From the NCBI GenBank assembly GCA_963794215.1, contig CAWCCQ010000007.1:310001-374000 (forward strand): DNA of 64,000 nt, given 5' to 3'. The notes beneath the pieces were generated by a model, which was given only the letters and a program-made list of their open reading frames with translations, ran no database searches and had not been told where the DNA came from. Positions 34,586 to 43,561 of the stretch are shown piece after piece. Origin of the DNA: DATKRB01 sp963794215. Its GTDB lineage: Bacteria > Actinomycetota > Acidimicrobiia > Acidimicrobiales > RAAP-2. A program made the translations under genes and the position numbers. Numbering within the stretch: the stretch's first letter is position 1; the number at the start of each line of letters is the position of its first letter.

Positions 34586-35704
34586 GTGAGTGGCGTGCAC
34601 CAGTTCGTGCCGATGCTCCACGTAGGGGACGCGGTGGGCCAGCACACATTGGCCTTGCAGGTCCTGTTGCGCGGCGCCGGCGTGGACTCGGAGATCTACG
34701 TCGAGCGCGCAGACCCCGAGACCGCGGCGATCACCCGCTTGGCTCGCAGCTACCCCGACGCTGCGTCGGCGGGCGACGTGCTCGTCTACCAGTTCGCCAC
34801 CGAATCGGTGCTCGTCCCCTGGCTCGTCGCGCGCGCCGAGCCCCTCGTCCTCAACTATCACAACGTGACACCCGCCGAGCTGTTTGCGCCCTGGGATAAC
34901 GCGCTGGCCCGCGCCCAGCTGCGCGCCCAGAACCAGCTCCCGTTGCTGGCCGGTCGGGCGTTACTCGGTGTCGCGGTGTCCGAGTTCAACCGCGCTGATC
35001 TCGTGGCGAGCGGCTTCGGCGCCACGGTAGCCATCCCCCCGGTGCTCGCCGGGCACCCTTGGGCATCCTCTGCGCCCCAGCCCGAGCGGGCCGCGGCCCC
35101 GGACCAGGGATGCCGCTGGCTGGTGGTCGGCCGGCTGGCGCCGAACAAGGCGGTGGAGGACGTCATCAACGCCCTCTTCGTCTACCGCCGGATCTACGAC
35201 GCGCGGGCGACACTGACCGTTGTCGGCAAACCAGCTGTCGCTCCGTACGCGGCCGCCCTGGCCGACCAGGTGGCCGCGCTCGGGCTCCTCGACGCCGTGA
35301 TCTTCGCCGGCCGGGTCGGTGACGCCCGCCTAGCCGAGGAGTACCGACGCGCCGACGTGCTGGTGGTGACGAGCGAGCACGAAGGGTTCTGCCTGCCGGT
35401 CGTCGAGGCCATGGCCCATGATCTGCCGGTCGTGGCCTACCGACGCGGTGCGCTGCCCGAGGTGTTGGGCGATGCCGGCGTGCTGGTCGAGCGCAAGGAC
35501 CCAGCCACGGTGGCCGGCGCCGTGTCCCGCGTCTGCAGCGAACGTCAATTGCGTCGCGAGCTGGTCGCCAAGGGCCGACTTCGGCTCCCTGCGCTGGGTC
35601 TGGCCACGGCCGGCGAACGGCTCGTGTCGTTGCTCGTGGCAGTGCGCGAACGGGGTGTCCGGGCCGTCGCCGACCTGGTGGCTCAGGGACCGCCGACCGC
35701 CTGA
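34586..35704 (+). CDS. GT4-type glycosyltransferase
   Basis: 372 residues from GTG 34586. SGVHQFVPMLHVGDAVGQHTLALQVLLRGAGVDSEIYVE is the subfamily start, and the frame is intact here, unlike at 24485. C-terminal domain: WLVVGRLAPNKAVEDVINALFVYRRIYDA, then TSEHEGFCLPVVEAMAHDLPVVAYRRGALPEVLGDAGVLV with the EX7E motif. It follows the methyltransferase-like gene by 10 bp and converges with the next gene, their 3' ends overlapping by 22 bp. Confidence 0.87.
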   Translation: MSGVHQFVPMLHVGDAVGQHTLALQVLLRGAGVDSEIYVERADPETAAITRLARSYPDAASAGDVLVYQFATESVLVPWLVARAEPLVLNYHNVTPAELFAPWDNALARAQLRAQNQLPLLAGRALLGVAVSEFNRADLVASGFGATVAIPPVLAGHPWASSAPQPERAAAPDQGCRWLVVGRLAPNKAVEDVINALFVYRRIYDARATLTVVGKPAVAPYAAALADQVAALGLLDAVIFAGRVGDARLAEEYRRADVLVVTSEHEGFCLPVVEAMAHDLPVVAYRRGALPEVLGDAGVLVERKDPATVAGAVSRVCSERQLRRELVAKGRLRLPALGLATAGERLVSLLVAVRERGVRAVADLVAQGPPTA

Positions 35705-36761
35705 GCGACCAGCTCGACGAACCGACGCCGCGAGGCCTCGAGTGAGAACCGGGCTACTCGCGCCGCGGCTCGGGTCGCCATGTGCTCACGTAAGGGCGCA
35801 TCGCGCAGGACCCTGGCGACGGCCGCGGCGAACCGCAGGGGCTCCTTGTCGGCCAGGACCAGCCCTGCGTCGCCCACGGTCTCGGGTACCGCCGTCGCCC
35901 CATAGGCGACGACGGGTAGCCCGTGACCCATGGCTTCGATCAGCGGAACGCAGAAGCCCTCGTGGTCCGAGGCACAGACAAAGACGTCGGCGGCGCGGTA
36001 GTAGGCCTCGAGCTGGGTGTCGCTCACCGAGCCGGACACCGACACCGCGTCGCTGAGTCCGAGCTCGTGGGTGAACGCGCTCAGAGCGCGGGCGTAGGTC
36101 TCGCCGAGCGGCGAGCCCACGAGGTGCAGGCGGGCCTGGGGATCGAAGAGGCGTCGGAGGACCGACAGCATCTTGACCAGATCGTGAGGCGCCTTATGGG
36201 GTGACACCTTGCCAACAAAGAGCAGATCGGCCCCCCCTGGGCCTTGGCTCGGGCCAGCCGGTCGGCCAGCTCGGGCTCAGGCGCCCGCCCGGTTCGCGTC
36301 ATGTCGATCAGCAGGGGGACGACGGCAGTGGGCTCGTAGCCCACGCTCATGAGCTCCTGCTCGTTGAAGTGCGAGTCGGCCACCGCCAGATGGCTCTGGG
36401 GGGCGAGCCGTTCGAGCTGCACGCGGCCCAGCCGCACCTCGTAGCCAACGTCGGGCTCCCAGCGCTCGAGCAGCGAGGCGGGGGTGATGTTGTGATAATT
36501 CACGAGCTTGGGCTCCGCACGGGCGGCGACGATGTCGTAGACGGGGCTGCCGATCGAGGATTGATAGAGCAGCCAGCGGCCCTTGGTGGCACGCCCGAGC
36601 TCCACGACCGGGCGGGCCAGAGGGGCCACGTCGGGAGTACATGTCCCGTAGTAGATGTCCGAGTCGTAGCCCGCTTGTCGGAGCGCGTCGCTGAGCGACA
36701 GGGTATGCACGCCGATGGCATCGCGGCTGGCCAGGGACGGGACGACCTGGTCGACTCGCAC
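35683..36761 (-). CDS. GT4-type glycosyltransferase, homopolymer frameshift
   Basis: Starts at GTG 36761 (VRVDQVVPSLASRDAIGVHTLSLSDALRQAGYDSDIYYG), same subfamily as 24485 and 34586. The frame breaks in a C7 run at about 36233-36239; the continuation reads DLLFVGKVSPHKAPHDLVKMLSVLRRLFDP and ends with SDHEGFCVPLIEAMGHGLPVVAYGATAVPETVGDAGLVL before the stop at 35683. Repaired length is about 360 residues. The location in a homopolymer favours sequencing error. A divergent SpoIID-domain gene begins 23 bp upstream. Confidence 0.8.
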
Positions 36762-36783
36762 AGGCGAGAGTGTACCGGCGTCC

Positions 36784-38904
36784 GTGGGCTCGCCTCGGGG
36801 CGCCCGACGGGCGCTAGGGTCTCGCATCCGCCCCCTGTGTCTCCGGCGTCATCCGGCCCGTCGAACGCGCGCCCGGCGCCTCGGACAGCTTCGGCGCGTC
36901 CGGTCCGGAGCGGCTCTCCTGCTCGGTCTCCTCTGCCTCGGCGCCGGCGCGCTTGGCGGTCCCGCGTCGCCCGCGCTTGCGTACCCGAGCGCGACGGTGG
37001 ACCTGGTGGGTCATGGGTGGGGCGCGGGGATCGGCATGGGCCAATGGGGCGCCCTCGGGTACGCCATCGGCCAGGACGGCGGGCTCGGCGCCGAGCCCTA
37101 CGCGTGGATCCTCTCCCACTTCTACTCGCCCGCCACCCTCCAGACGGTGTCGGCCGATGCCACCCAGACGGTCCGGGTTGCACTGACCCAGAACGACGGG
37201 AACTTCCTCATCGCGACGGCGGACGCCGCGGGGGTCACCCTGCCCGGCGGCTCGACCGCACCGGCCGTGATGTTCCAGCCGGTGGGCGACGGGATCTGGA
37301 ACGTGTACACCGGCGCCGGCTGCGCGGGGCCCACCTGGACCCTCCAGGCCCAGACCACCTCCACCCCGGTCACCCAGGCGGCGGACGGGGGGACCGTGCA
37401 GCTGTGTGTCCCGAGCGCGAACCTCGACGTCGATGGCCAACTCGAGGCAGTGAGCGCCGCCGGGGTCAACCACACGGTCAACGTGGTGGGCCTCGCCCCA
37501 TACCTCGACGACGTGGTGCCGAGCGAGTCCCCGGCTGGCTGGGGGTCGCTCGGGGGGGCCGGACCCCAGGGAGAGGACTGGGGCTTCCAAGAGCTCGAGG
37601 CCCAAGCGGTCGCCGCCCGGTCCTACGTGCTGAGCCATCCCGGAGGCTATGGGGGGTACGCCGACACCTGTGACCAGACGTGCCAGAGCTACCCGGGGGT
37701 GCAGAACGCGAACGCCTTGAGCACGCTGGCCGTCGCCGACACCACGGGTGAGGTCATGGTCATGCCTGGTGGTCTGGTGGCCACGACGCGGTACTCGGCG
37801 TCCACCGGTGGCTTCAGCGCATCATCCGACGAGGGATCACCCTTCACCCCCGTTGTCGACGCCGGCGACGGGGTCTGTGTCGCCGGCGCGTGCAATCCAA
37901 ACCACACCTGGAACGCGAGCGTGACCGTCGCCGCCATCACCAGCTTGTTCCCACAGATCGGCGTGCTCCAGTCGGTCGAGGTGACGAACCGCAACGGGGA
38001 CGGTGACCTTGGCGGTCGGGTCACCTCCGTGTCCATCGTCGGGAGCAGCGGCAGCGTGACCCTGACAGGACTCCAGTTCGCGGCCGACTTCGCGCTCAAC
38101 TCGGACTGGTTCTCGGTGGTGGACCAGCCGAGCGGCGGGGTAGGCGGCTACTGGTTGGCCGGCGCCGACGGGGGCATCTTCGCCTTCGGGAACGCCCCCT
38201 TCGAGGGGTCGATGGGAGGTCGGTCGCTCAACGCGCCCATCGTGGGCATAGCGGCCGACCCGGTGACCGGCGGCTACTGGGAGGTGGCGTCCGATGGGGG
38301 CATCTTCGCCTTCGGGAACGCCCCCTTCGAGGGGTCGATGGGCGGTCGGTCGCTCAACGCGCCCATCGTGGGCATGGCGGCCGACCCGGTGACCGGCGGC
38401 TACTGGGAGGTGGCGTCCGATGGGGGCATCTTCGCCTTCGGGAACGCCCCCTTCGAGGGGTCGATGGGCGGTCGGTCGCTCAACGCGCCCATCGTGGGCA
38501 TGGCGGCCGACCCTGACGGGGGGGGCTATTGGCTGGTCGCGGCCGACGGTGGGGTCTTCGCCTTCGGCGACGCGCAATTCGCCGGCTCGGCCGGGGCCAT
38601 CCACCTGGCCCGGCCCGTCGTGGGCATGGCGGCCACCCCTGACGGTGGGGGCTATTGGTTGGTCGCCTCCGACGGTGGGGTCTTCGCGTACGGCGATGCG
38701 CCGTTCTTGGGATCGAGCGCGGGGACTTCAGCCGGCCCGGGGACGGCCGCCGTGCTCTCCACCCGTAGCGGTCTGGGCTACCTCCTCGTGAGCGGCTCGG
38801 GGCTGGTGCGCTCGTTTGGCGACGCGCCCGAATTTGGCGATCTCACCTCGGTGCTCGGCTCCTACGACGGACAGGTCGTGGGTGCCGCGACAGCCCCGGG
38901 ATAG
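36784..38904 (+). CDS. Exported SpoIID/LytB-domain protein with C-terminal 42-residue tandem repeats
   Basis: 706 residues from GTG 36784. A signal peptide (GAALLLGLLCLGAGALGGPASPALA) precedes the SpoIID/LytB-type domain, recognisable by GHGWGAGIGMGQWGALGYA and later YLDDVVPSESPAGWG, FQELEAQAVAARSYVL and TRYSASTGGFSASSDEG. SpoIID-like proteins are peptidoglycan-acting enzymes or scaffolds. The last 240 residues are repeats of 42 residues; at DNA level five consecutive units start at 38146, 38272, 38398, 38524 and 38650, each exactly 126 bp, the first three nearly identical. The repeat family is shared with the two propeller proteins at 28737 and 31013. Confidence 0.85.
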   Translation: MGSPRGARRALGSRIRPLCLRRHPARRTRARRLGQLRRVRSGAALLLGLLCLGAGALGGPASPALAYPSATVDLVGHGWGAGIGMGQWGALGYAIGQDGGLGAEPYAWILSHFYSPATLQTVSADATQTVRVALTQNDGNFLIATADAAGVTLPGGSTAPAVMFQPVGDGIWNVYTGAGCAGPTWTLQAQTTSTPVTQAADGGTVQLCVPSANLDVDGQLEAVSAAGVNHTVNVVGLAPYLDDVVPSESPAGWGSLGGAGPQGEDWGFQELEAQAVAARSYVLSHPGGYGGYADTCDQTCQSYPGVQNANALSTLAVADTTGEVMVMPGGLVATTRYSASTGGFSASSDEGSPFTPVVDAGDGVCVAGACNPNHTWNASVTVAAITSLFPQIGVLQSVEVTNRNGDGDLGGRVTSVSIVGSSGSVTLTGLQFAADFALNSDWFSVVDQPSGGVGGYWLAGADGGIFAFGNAPFEGSMGGRSLNAPIVGIAADPVTGGYWEVASDGGIFAFGNAPFEGSMGGRSLNAPIVGMAADPVTGGYWEVASDGGIFAFGNAPFEGSMGGRSLNAPIVGMAADPDGGGYWLVAADGGVFAFGDAQFAGSAGAIHLARPVVGMAATPDGGGYWLVASDGGVFAYGDAPFLGSSAGTSAGPGTAAVLSTRSGLGYLLVSGSGLVRSFGDAPEFGDLTSVLGSYDGQVVGAATAPG
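38146..38775 (+). repeat. Five tandem 126-bp coding repeats
   Basis: Units begin with the Gly-Tyr-Trp codons at 38146, 38272, 38398, 38524 and 38650. The first three are almost identical in DNA, suggesting recent duplication or gene conversion; the last two are diverged. They encode the 42-residue surface repeat described for the host gene. Confidence 0.85.
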
Positions 38905-38913
38905 GCCGACGCG

Positions 38914-39762
38914 TTAGGGACCAGCGGAGGCCGCGCTGGCATCGTGAGCGGCGTCCAGCTCGCCCAGGCGGACGAAGTGGCGCAGCCGGCCCCACCGACC
39001 GAGCCGGCCTGCATCGATTCCATGGTCCGCGGCGCTCAGGAGGCGCAGGTCGCCCCTGCTGTTGCCGTAGGCCCACAGCACCGGTTGCGCCTGGCTCGAG
39101 GTGCCGGTCAACCCGCTGGACCGCAGCCATCCAACCACGCGGGCGTACTTTTCGGGACCGCGGCAGTTCTTCCCCTCGTAGCGGCCGGTGAGCAGCCCGC
39201 TGGCGTCCACCGACAGCCGGGTGCCGATTGCCCCGTCCATCTCGAGCAGCCCTGCGCAGGGCGTGACGTAGTACTCGGGAGAGGCCGACACGATGATCAA
39301 CCGGTGCCCCCGAGCGCGGTGCCACTCCACCCGGGCGTGCACCTCGGGCCGAAGATGCCCTTGGAGATGGCGCGCGGCGAACTTCGTTGCCACCTCGGCG
39401 ACCTCGTCGGCGCGCTGGCCCCCGAGAAGGCGGATGAAGAGCTGCTCTTTGGCCTCGTCGGCCGCCGGACCCCCGAAGAGGGCGCCGCGGACGAGCTTGG
39501 GCAGAGCTCGGGCTACTGCGAGGGCAACCTGGGTATGGCCTCGCGCGGCCACCAGGAACCCGAGCACGCTCCCTCCCGACGTGAGCGTCCCGTCGAGGTC
39601 GAACGCTGCGACCGTCGTTGGCTGTTCGGAGAGCACGGGCTCGACGAGCGCCGGCTCGTTGCCCGGCCAATGGACCCCGGGGGCGGTCCGTTCGGGCGGG
39701 GCGGGTACGGCACGGTCCGACACGAGTCGAGTCTCGCGCGCTCCGAGCATCCGTCTCGGCAT
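38914..39762 (-). CDS. HAD-IB family phosphatase
   Basis: 282 residues from GTG 39762; GTG 39720 is a likely shorter start. Motif I is AAFDLDGTLTSGG with the nucleophile and acid Asp; motif II is LIIVSASPEYYV; motif III/IV lies around YGNSRGDLRLLSAADHG. The helical cap and the motif YEGKNCRGPEKYARV place it with the SerB-like HAD-IB enzymes found in actinobacterial lipid and cell-wall loci. The substrate is not determinable. Convergent with the SpoIID-domain gene and divergent from the peroxiredoxin gene. Confidence 0.82.
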   Translation of the reverse strand: MPRRMLGARETRLVSDRAVPAPPERTAPGVHWPGNEPALVEPVLSEQPTTVAAFDLDGTLTSGGSVLGFLVAARGHTQVALAVARALPKLVRGALFGGPAADEAKEQLFIRLLGGQRADEVAEVATKFAARHLQGHLRPEVHARVEWHRARGHRLIIVSASPEYYVTPCAGLLEMDGAIGTRLSVDASGLLTGRYEGKNCRGPEKYARVVGWLRSSGLTGTSSQAQPVLWAYGNSRGDLRLLSAADHGIDAGRLGRWGRLRHFVRLGELDAAHDASAASAGP

Positions 39763-39931
39763 GGGTCCGAGCCCACGGTGATTCTCCGCGACCGAAGAAG
39801 GGCCGGTCGTGGCCCAGCAGATTCATGACCCAGCCAGTCGACAATTGCGCTACAGTCCGTTAGCGTCGCCCCTGCGGCCCCGGGGGGCCGACCGACGACA
39901 TCCGCCCCATGCCAACAAAAGGAGCAGTTCG

Positions 39932-40568
39932 ATGGCAGTTCGACTCGGCGACACCGCGCCCGACTTCACCGCAGACACGACCGAGGGCACGATCAACTTC
40001 CACGACTGGCTTGGTGACAGCTGGGGCATCTTGTTCTCCCACCCCAAGGACTTCACGCCCGTGTGCACCACCGAGCTGGGTGCGTTCGCCAAAGCGAAGC
40101 CTGAGTTCGACAAGCGCAACACCAAGCTCATCGGCCTGTCGGTGGACTCGGTTGAGTCGCACAAGGGCTGGGCGGGGGACATCAACGAGACCCAGGGGTC
40201 AGCCCTCAATTTCCCCCTCATCGGCGACGAGGACCGCCAGGTCGCGGACCTTTACGACATGATCCACCCCAACGCCAACGACACCTTGACCGTGCGCTCG
40301 GTCTTCATCATCGCCCCGGACAAGAAGGTGAAGCTCACGTTGACCTACCCGGCCTCAACTGGTCGGAACGTGGCCGAGATCCTTCCGCGTGCTCGATTCG
40401 CTGCAGCTCACTGCCGACTATTCGGTGGCAACCCCGGTGAACTGGACGGACGGCGGCGACGTGATCATTGTGCCGGCTGTCTCCGACGACGATGCCAAGG
40501 CTCGGTTCCCCAAGGGCTTCACCGCCATCAAGCCCTACTTGAGGGTTACGCCCCAGCCCAACCGCTGA
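39932..40568 (+). CDS. 1-Cys peroxiredoxin (Prx6/AhpC-TSA family), one-base insertion near the end
   Basis: Starts at ATG 39932 behind AAAGGAG. DFTPVCTTELG carries the peroxidatic cysteine (Cys45) and the opening RLGDTAPDFTADTTEG is typical. After NVAEIL at about 40382 an extra C shifts the frame; without it the sequence reads RVLDSLQLTADYSVATPVNWTDGGDVIIVPAVSDDDAKARFPKGF and ends at TGA 40566-40568, total about 211 residues, exactly the Prx6 length. A conserved stress gene broken in a CC run strongly suggests sequencing error. It reduces H2O2 and alkyl hydroperoxides. Confidence 0.88.
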
Positions 40569-40610
40569 CCGAGGGGTCACAGTTTGGGTTGCCACCGAGG
40601 AAGACGGGGC

Positions 40611-42447
40611 TCATCGGGTGTCCGAGGGGGCCGGGTCGGATGGGAGCACTTCTTGGCGAAGTTGGCGCTTGAGGACCTTTCCCGTGAGATTGCGGGGCAG
40701 GCTGGCAGCGCGGAACCAGAAACGGCTCGGCACGTTGAATGGCGCCAGGCGGAGCCGGACCTGGGCGGCCAGTTCATCGGCTGCGACCTTGGCCCCGGGT
40801 CGCAGCACGATGACGGCCCCGACCTCTTCGCCCAAGACTGGGTGAGGAACACCGATGACGGCGGCCTCGGCCACTGCCGGCTGGTCGTTGAGGACGGCTT
40901 CGACCCAGGCGGAGTAGACGTTCTCGCCACCGCGGATGATGACGTCCTTGGCGCGATCGACGATAGAGACGAACCCTGCCTCGTCGATCCGAGCGATATC
41001 CCCCGTGTGCAGCCAGCCCATGGTGAAGGTCCGGGCGGTGTCTTCGGGGCGCCCCCAGTAGCCGCGTACCACCTGTGGCCCCTTGACCCAGAGCTCGCCG
41101 GGTCCGGCGGCGGTGCCCAGTTGGCCAAGACCGGGTTCCTCGCCGGCGAAGCCGTCGGGCACCACGGCTATGTCGCTCACCGGGACCGCTGGTCCGACGC
41201 TGTCGGGCTTGGCGACGTAATCGGGTCCGCTGTTCATGGTGGTCGTCGCCGAGGTTTCGGTGAGGCCGTAGCCGTTGCTGGCCTGGGAGGTCGGGAAGCG
41301 TTCGCGGATCCGGTGGACGAGGTCCGGTGGGGCTGGAGCCCCCCCAAAGGAGACCGACCGGACCGACGAGACGTCGTGCTTGGCGAATTCGGGGCTGTCG
41401 ATGACTTGCACCACCATCGAGGGAACGCCGCCAAAATTGGTCACCGTTTCCTGCTCGATGAGCTGGAGGGCTGCACGCGGATCGAAGTGGTGCATCATCA
41501 CCAGCCGGCCCCCGTTGGCAGCGAAGGTGATCATGATCGCGTGACACCCGGTCACATGAAAGAGCGGGACGGACAGCAAGAAGGTGCTCTGGTCAGCGTC
41601 TCTGGCGCCGGTGAGCGATGTGCCGAAGCGAAGCTCCGCTCGGGCGTTGAGGAAGAAGAGACTCATCAAATTGCTCGGTCGCGTTGCGGTGGGTGCCGAC
41701 CGCGCCCTTCGGTCGTCCCGTCGTTCCCGATGTGTAGAAGATGGTCGCGTCGTCCTCAGGATCGACGATGACCTCGGGAAGCGTTGCCTCGGCGATTGCG
41801 CCGAAACTGAGGCCGCCTCCTGAGCCGCGGGTGCCCAGCACCTCGGCGAAATCGTTCTCAATTCCGTCTGACGGGGTGTCTCGAGCTGGGGAACGGCCCT
41901 CGTCGGCGACGATGACAGCCCTGAGGTCGGGCAGGCGATCTGCGGCGCGGCGGAGCCGCCCGGCGCGCTCGCGATCGGTGAACGCCACAACCGAGCCGGA
42001 ATCGGCCAGGGCGAACTCGAGCTCCTCGGCCGTCCACCAGGCGTTGAGCGGGACCGCGACCGCCCCGATGCTCACGATCGCCCAAAACGCCATCACCCAC
42101 TCCGGAAGGTTCCGCATGGCGATCGCCACCCGGTCACCGCGGCCCACGCCGAAGCGGTCCATCAGCCGATGGGCCAATGTGGCCACCGCCGCGTGGTGCT
42201 GGGCGAACGTGATGTGCTCGCCCTCGTAGACCAGGAATTCGGCGTCGCCGTATCCACGAGAGAGGTCGAGCACGTCCCGCAGCGACGTCGGCGCGGCCTT
42301 CCACACTCGGGTCGTCACGCCCCGTATGGCGACGTCCTGCATCTCGAACAACTGCCCTGGCGCTGTGAGGGCCGCCGTGGCGTCCCGAAGGGACATCGGC
42401 GAGATCGGCATCCCAACGCTGGGATTACCGTCGCCGGGTTCGCTCAC
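40611..42447 (-). CDS. Long-chain acyl-CoA synthetase / AMP-dependent ligase, one frameshift
   Basis: Starts at GTG 42447, overlapping the stop of oligoribonuclease (GTGA). N-terminal ANL domain: RDVLDLSRGYGDAEFLVYEGE, FGVGRGDRVAIAMRNLPEWV, and the P-loop IFYTSGTTGRPKGAVGTHRN. The frame shifts at about 41675-41680, then NLMSLFFLNARAELR, LLSVPLFHVTGC, NGYGLTETSATTT, GWLHTGDIARIDEAGFVSIVDRAKDVIIRGGENVYS and the catalytic-lysine motif NLTGKVLKRQLR follow. Repaired length is about 612 residues. It activates a fatty or other carboxylic acid to its CoA ester. Proximity to the WS/DGAT gene fits lipid storage. Confidence 0.86.
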
Positions 42448-43004
42448 GGTGCGGGCGGCGTTGTGGGTGTCGCCGCCCTGAAGACCGTGTCGCGGTAGTA
42501 GCGGAGTTCGGTGACGCTCTCGTAGATGTCGCCCAATGCGCGGTGGGCGACCCGTTTTTCGGGAGCGTGGGCCAACACGTCGGGATACCAGCGGCGGCAC
42601 AGTTCCTTGACCGTCGAGACGTCGACCGACCGGTAGTGCAGCCAGTCCTCCACCTCGGGGAGCTGGACGGCAAGGAACCGCCGATCGGTCCCGATGGAGT
42701 TGCCCGCCAGGGGCACCGTCCGGGCCTCGGGCAGATGCTCCTGCAGGAACTGCAGTGTTGCAGTGCCGGCATCGGCCAGGGACAGGTCGGACGACTCGAT
42801 AGCGTCGAGAAGGCCCGACTTCGTGTGCATGGCGCGGACTACGTGGTCCATCGCGTCGAGCTCCTCGGCTGTGGCGTGGACAACGAGGTCGGGTCCCTCG
42901 GCCACGATCTTCAGGTCGTCGTCGGTGATCAGCGTGGCGATCTCCACGATGACGTGGCGCGCGGGGTCGAGACCCGTCATCTCGAGATCCATCCAGGCGA
43001 GCAT
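42444..43004 (-). CDS. orn: Oligoribonuclease
   Basis: 186 residues from ATG 43004. DEDDh exonuclease: WMDLEMTGLDP with Asp6 and Glu8, LAGNSIGTDRRFL, RSVDVSTVKELCRRWYP and the terminal HRALGDIYESVTELRYYR carrying the catalytic His/Asp. It degrades RNA dinucleotides to mononucleotides and is usually essential. The following ligase gene is translationally coupled to it; dut diverges 90 bp away. Confidence 0.94.
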   Translation of the reverse strand: MLAWMDLEMTGLDPARHVIVEIATLITDDDLKIVAEGPDLVVHATAEELDAMDHVVRAMHTKSGLLDAIESSDLSLADAGTATLQFLQEHLPEARTVPLAGNSIGTDRRFLAVQLPEVEDWLHYRSVDVSTVKELCRRWYPDVLAHAPEKRVAHRALGDIYESVTELRYYRDTVFRAATPTTPPAP

Positions 43005-43093
43005 CAGGGCGATGCTACTGGGCCACAGCGTTGTGCCCGCCGTGCCGCCGGACCGTCTCGTGGCTGTTCACGACGTGATTCGGCTCGGGTAGG

Positions 43094-43546
43094 GTGCGGG
43101 CGGTGCTCGAGGTGCCCGTCCACAGGCTCGATCCGAGTGTGTCGCTTCCGAGCTACGCGAAGCCTGACGACGCCGGGGCGGACCTCTGTGCGCGCGAAGG
43201 CGCGCGGCTGCGTGCTGGGGGAGGCCGCGCCATGGTTCCGACCGGGCTGGTGGTCGCCATCCCGCCTGGATACGCCGGCTTCGTCCAACCTCGTAGCGGC
43301 CTGGCCCTGCGGCACGGGATCACCTGCCTCAACACACCGGGCCTGATCGATGCCGGGTATCGGGGTGAGCTCTCGGTTCTTCTTGTGAACACCGATCCGT
43401 TCGATGACTACGAGGTGTTGCCCGGGGATCGCATTGCGCAGCTCGTCGTCCAGCGGGTCGAGCACGCCTCGTTCGTCGCAGTCGACGCCGACGATCTGGC
43501 CCAGACCGAACGCGGCCAGGGAGGCTTCGGTCACAGCGGGCGATGA
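43094..43546 (+). CDS. dut: dUTP diphosphatase
   Basis: 150 residues from GTG 43094 (GTG 43103 also possible). The five dUTPase motifs are present: PSYAKPDDAGADL, QPRSGLALRHGI, NTPGLIDAGYRGEL, PGDRIAQLVVQRV and the C-terminal glycine-rich arm ERGQGGFGHSGR. The trimeric enzyme converts dUTP to dUMP, limiting uracil incorporation. Followed after 15 bp by the WS/DGAT gene. Confidence 0.95.
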   Translation: MRAVLEVPVHRLDPSVSLPSYAKPDDAGADLCAREGARLRAGGGRAMVPTGLVVAIPPGYAGFVQPRSGLALRHGITCLNTPGLIDAGYRGELSVLLVNTDPFDDYEVLPGDRIAQLVVQRVEHASFVAVDADDLAQTERGQGGFGHSGR

Positions 43547-43561
43547 CGAGCGAGCCCTGAC

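Noticed and set aside
38146..38775. CRISPR-like array from regular repeats
   Set aside because: Repeats are directly contiguous 126-bp coding units without unique spacers and no cas genes are nearby.
39876..39889. GGCCCC-GG-GGGGCC palindrome upstream of peroxiredoxin as a regulatory site
   Set aside because: Short GC-only palindromes are expected by chance in this composition and no partner site is evident.
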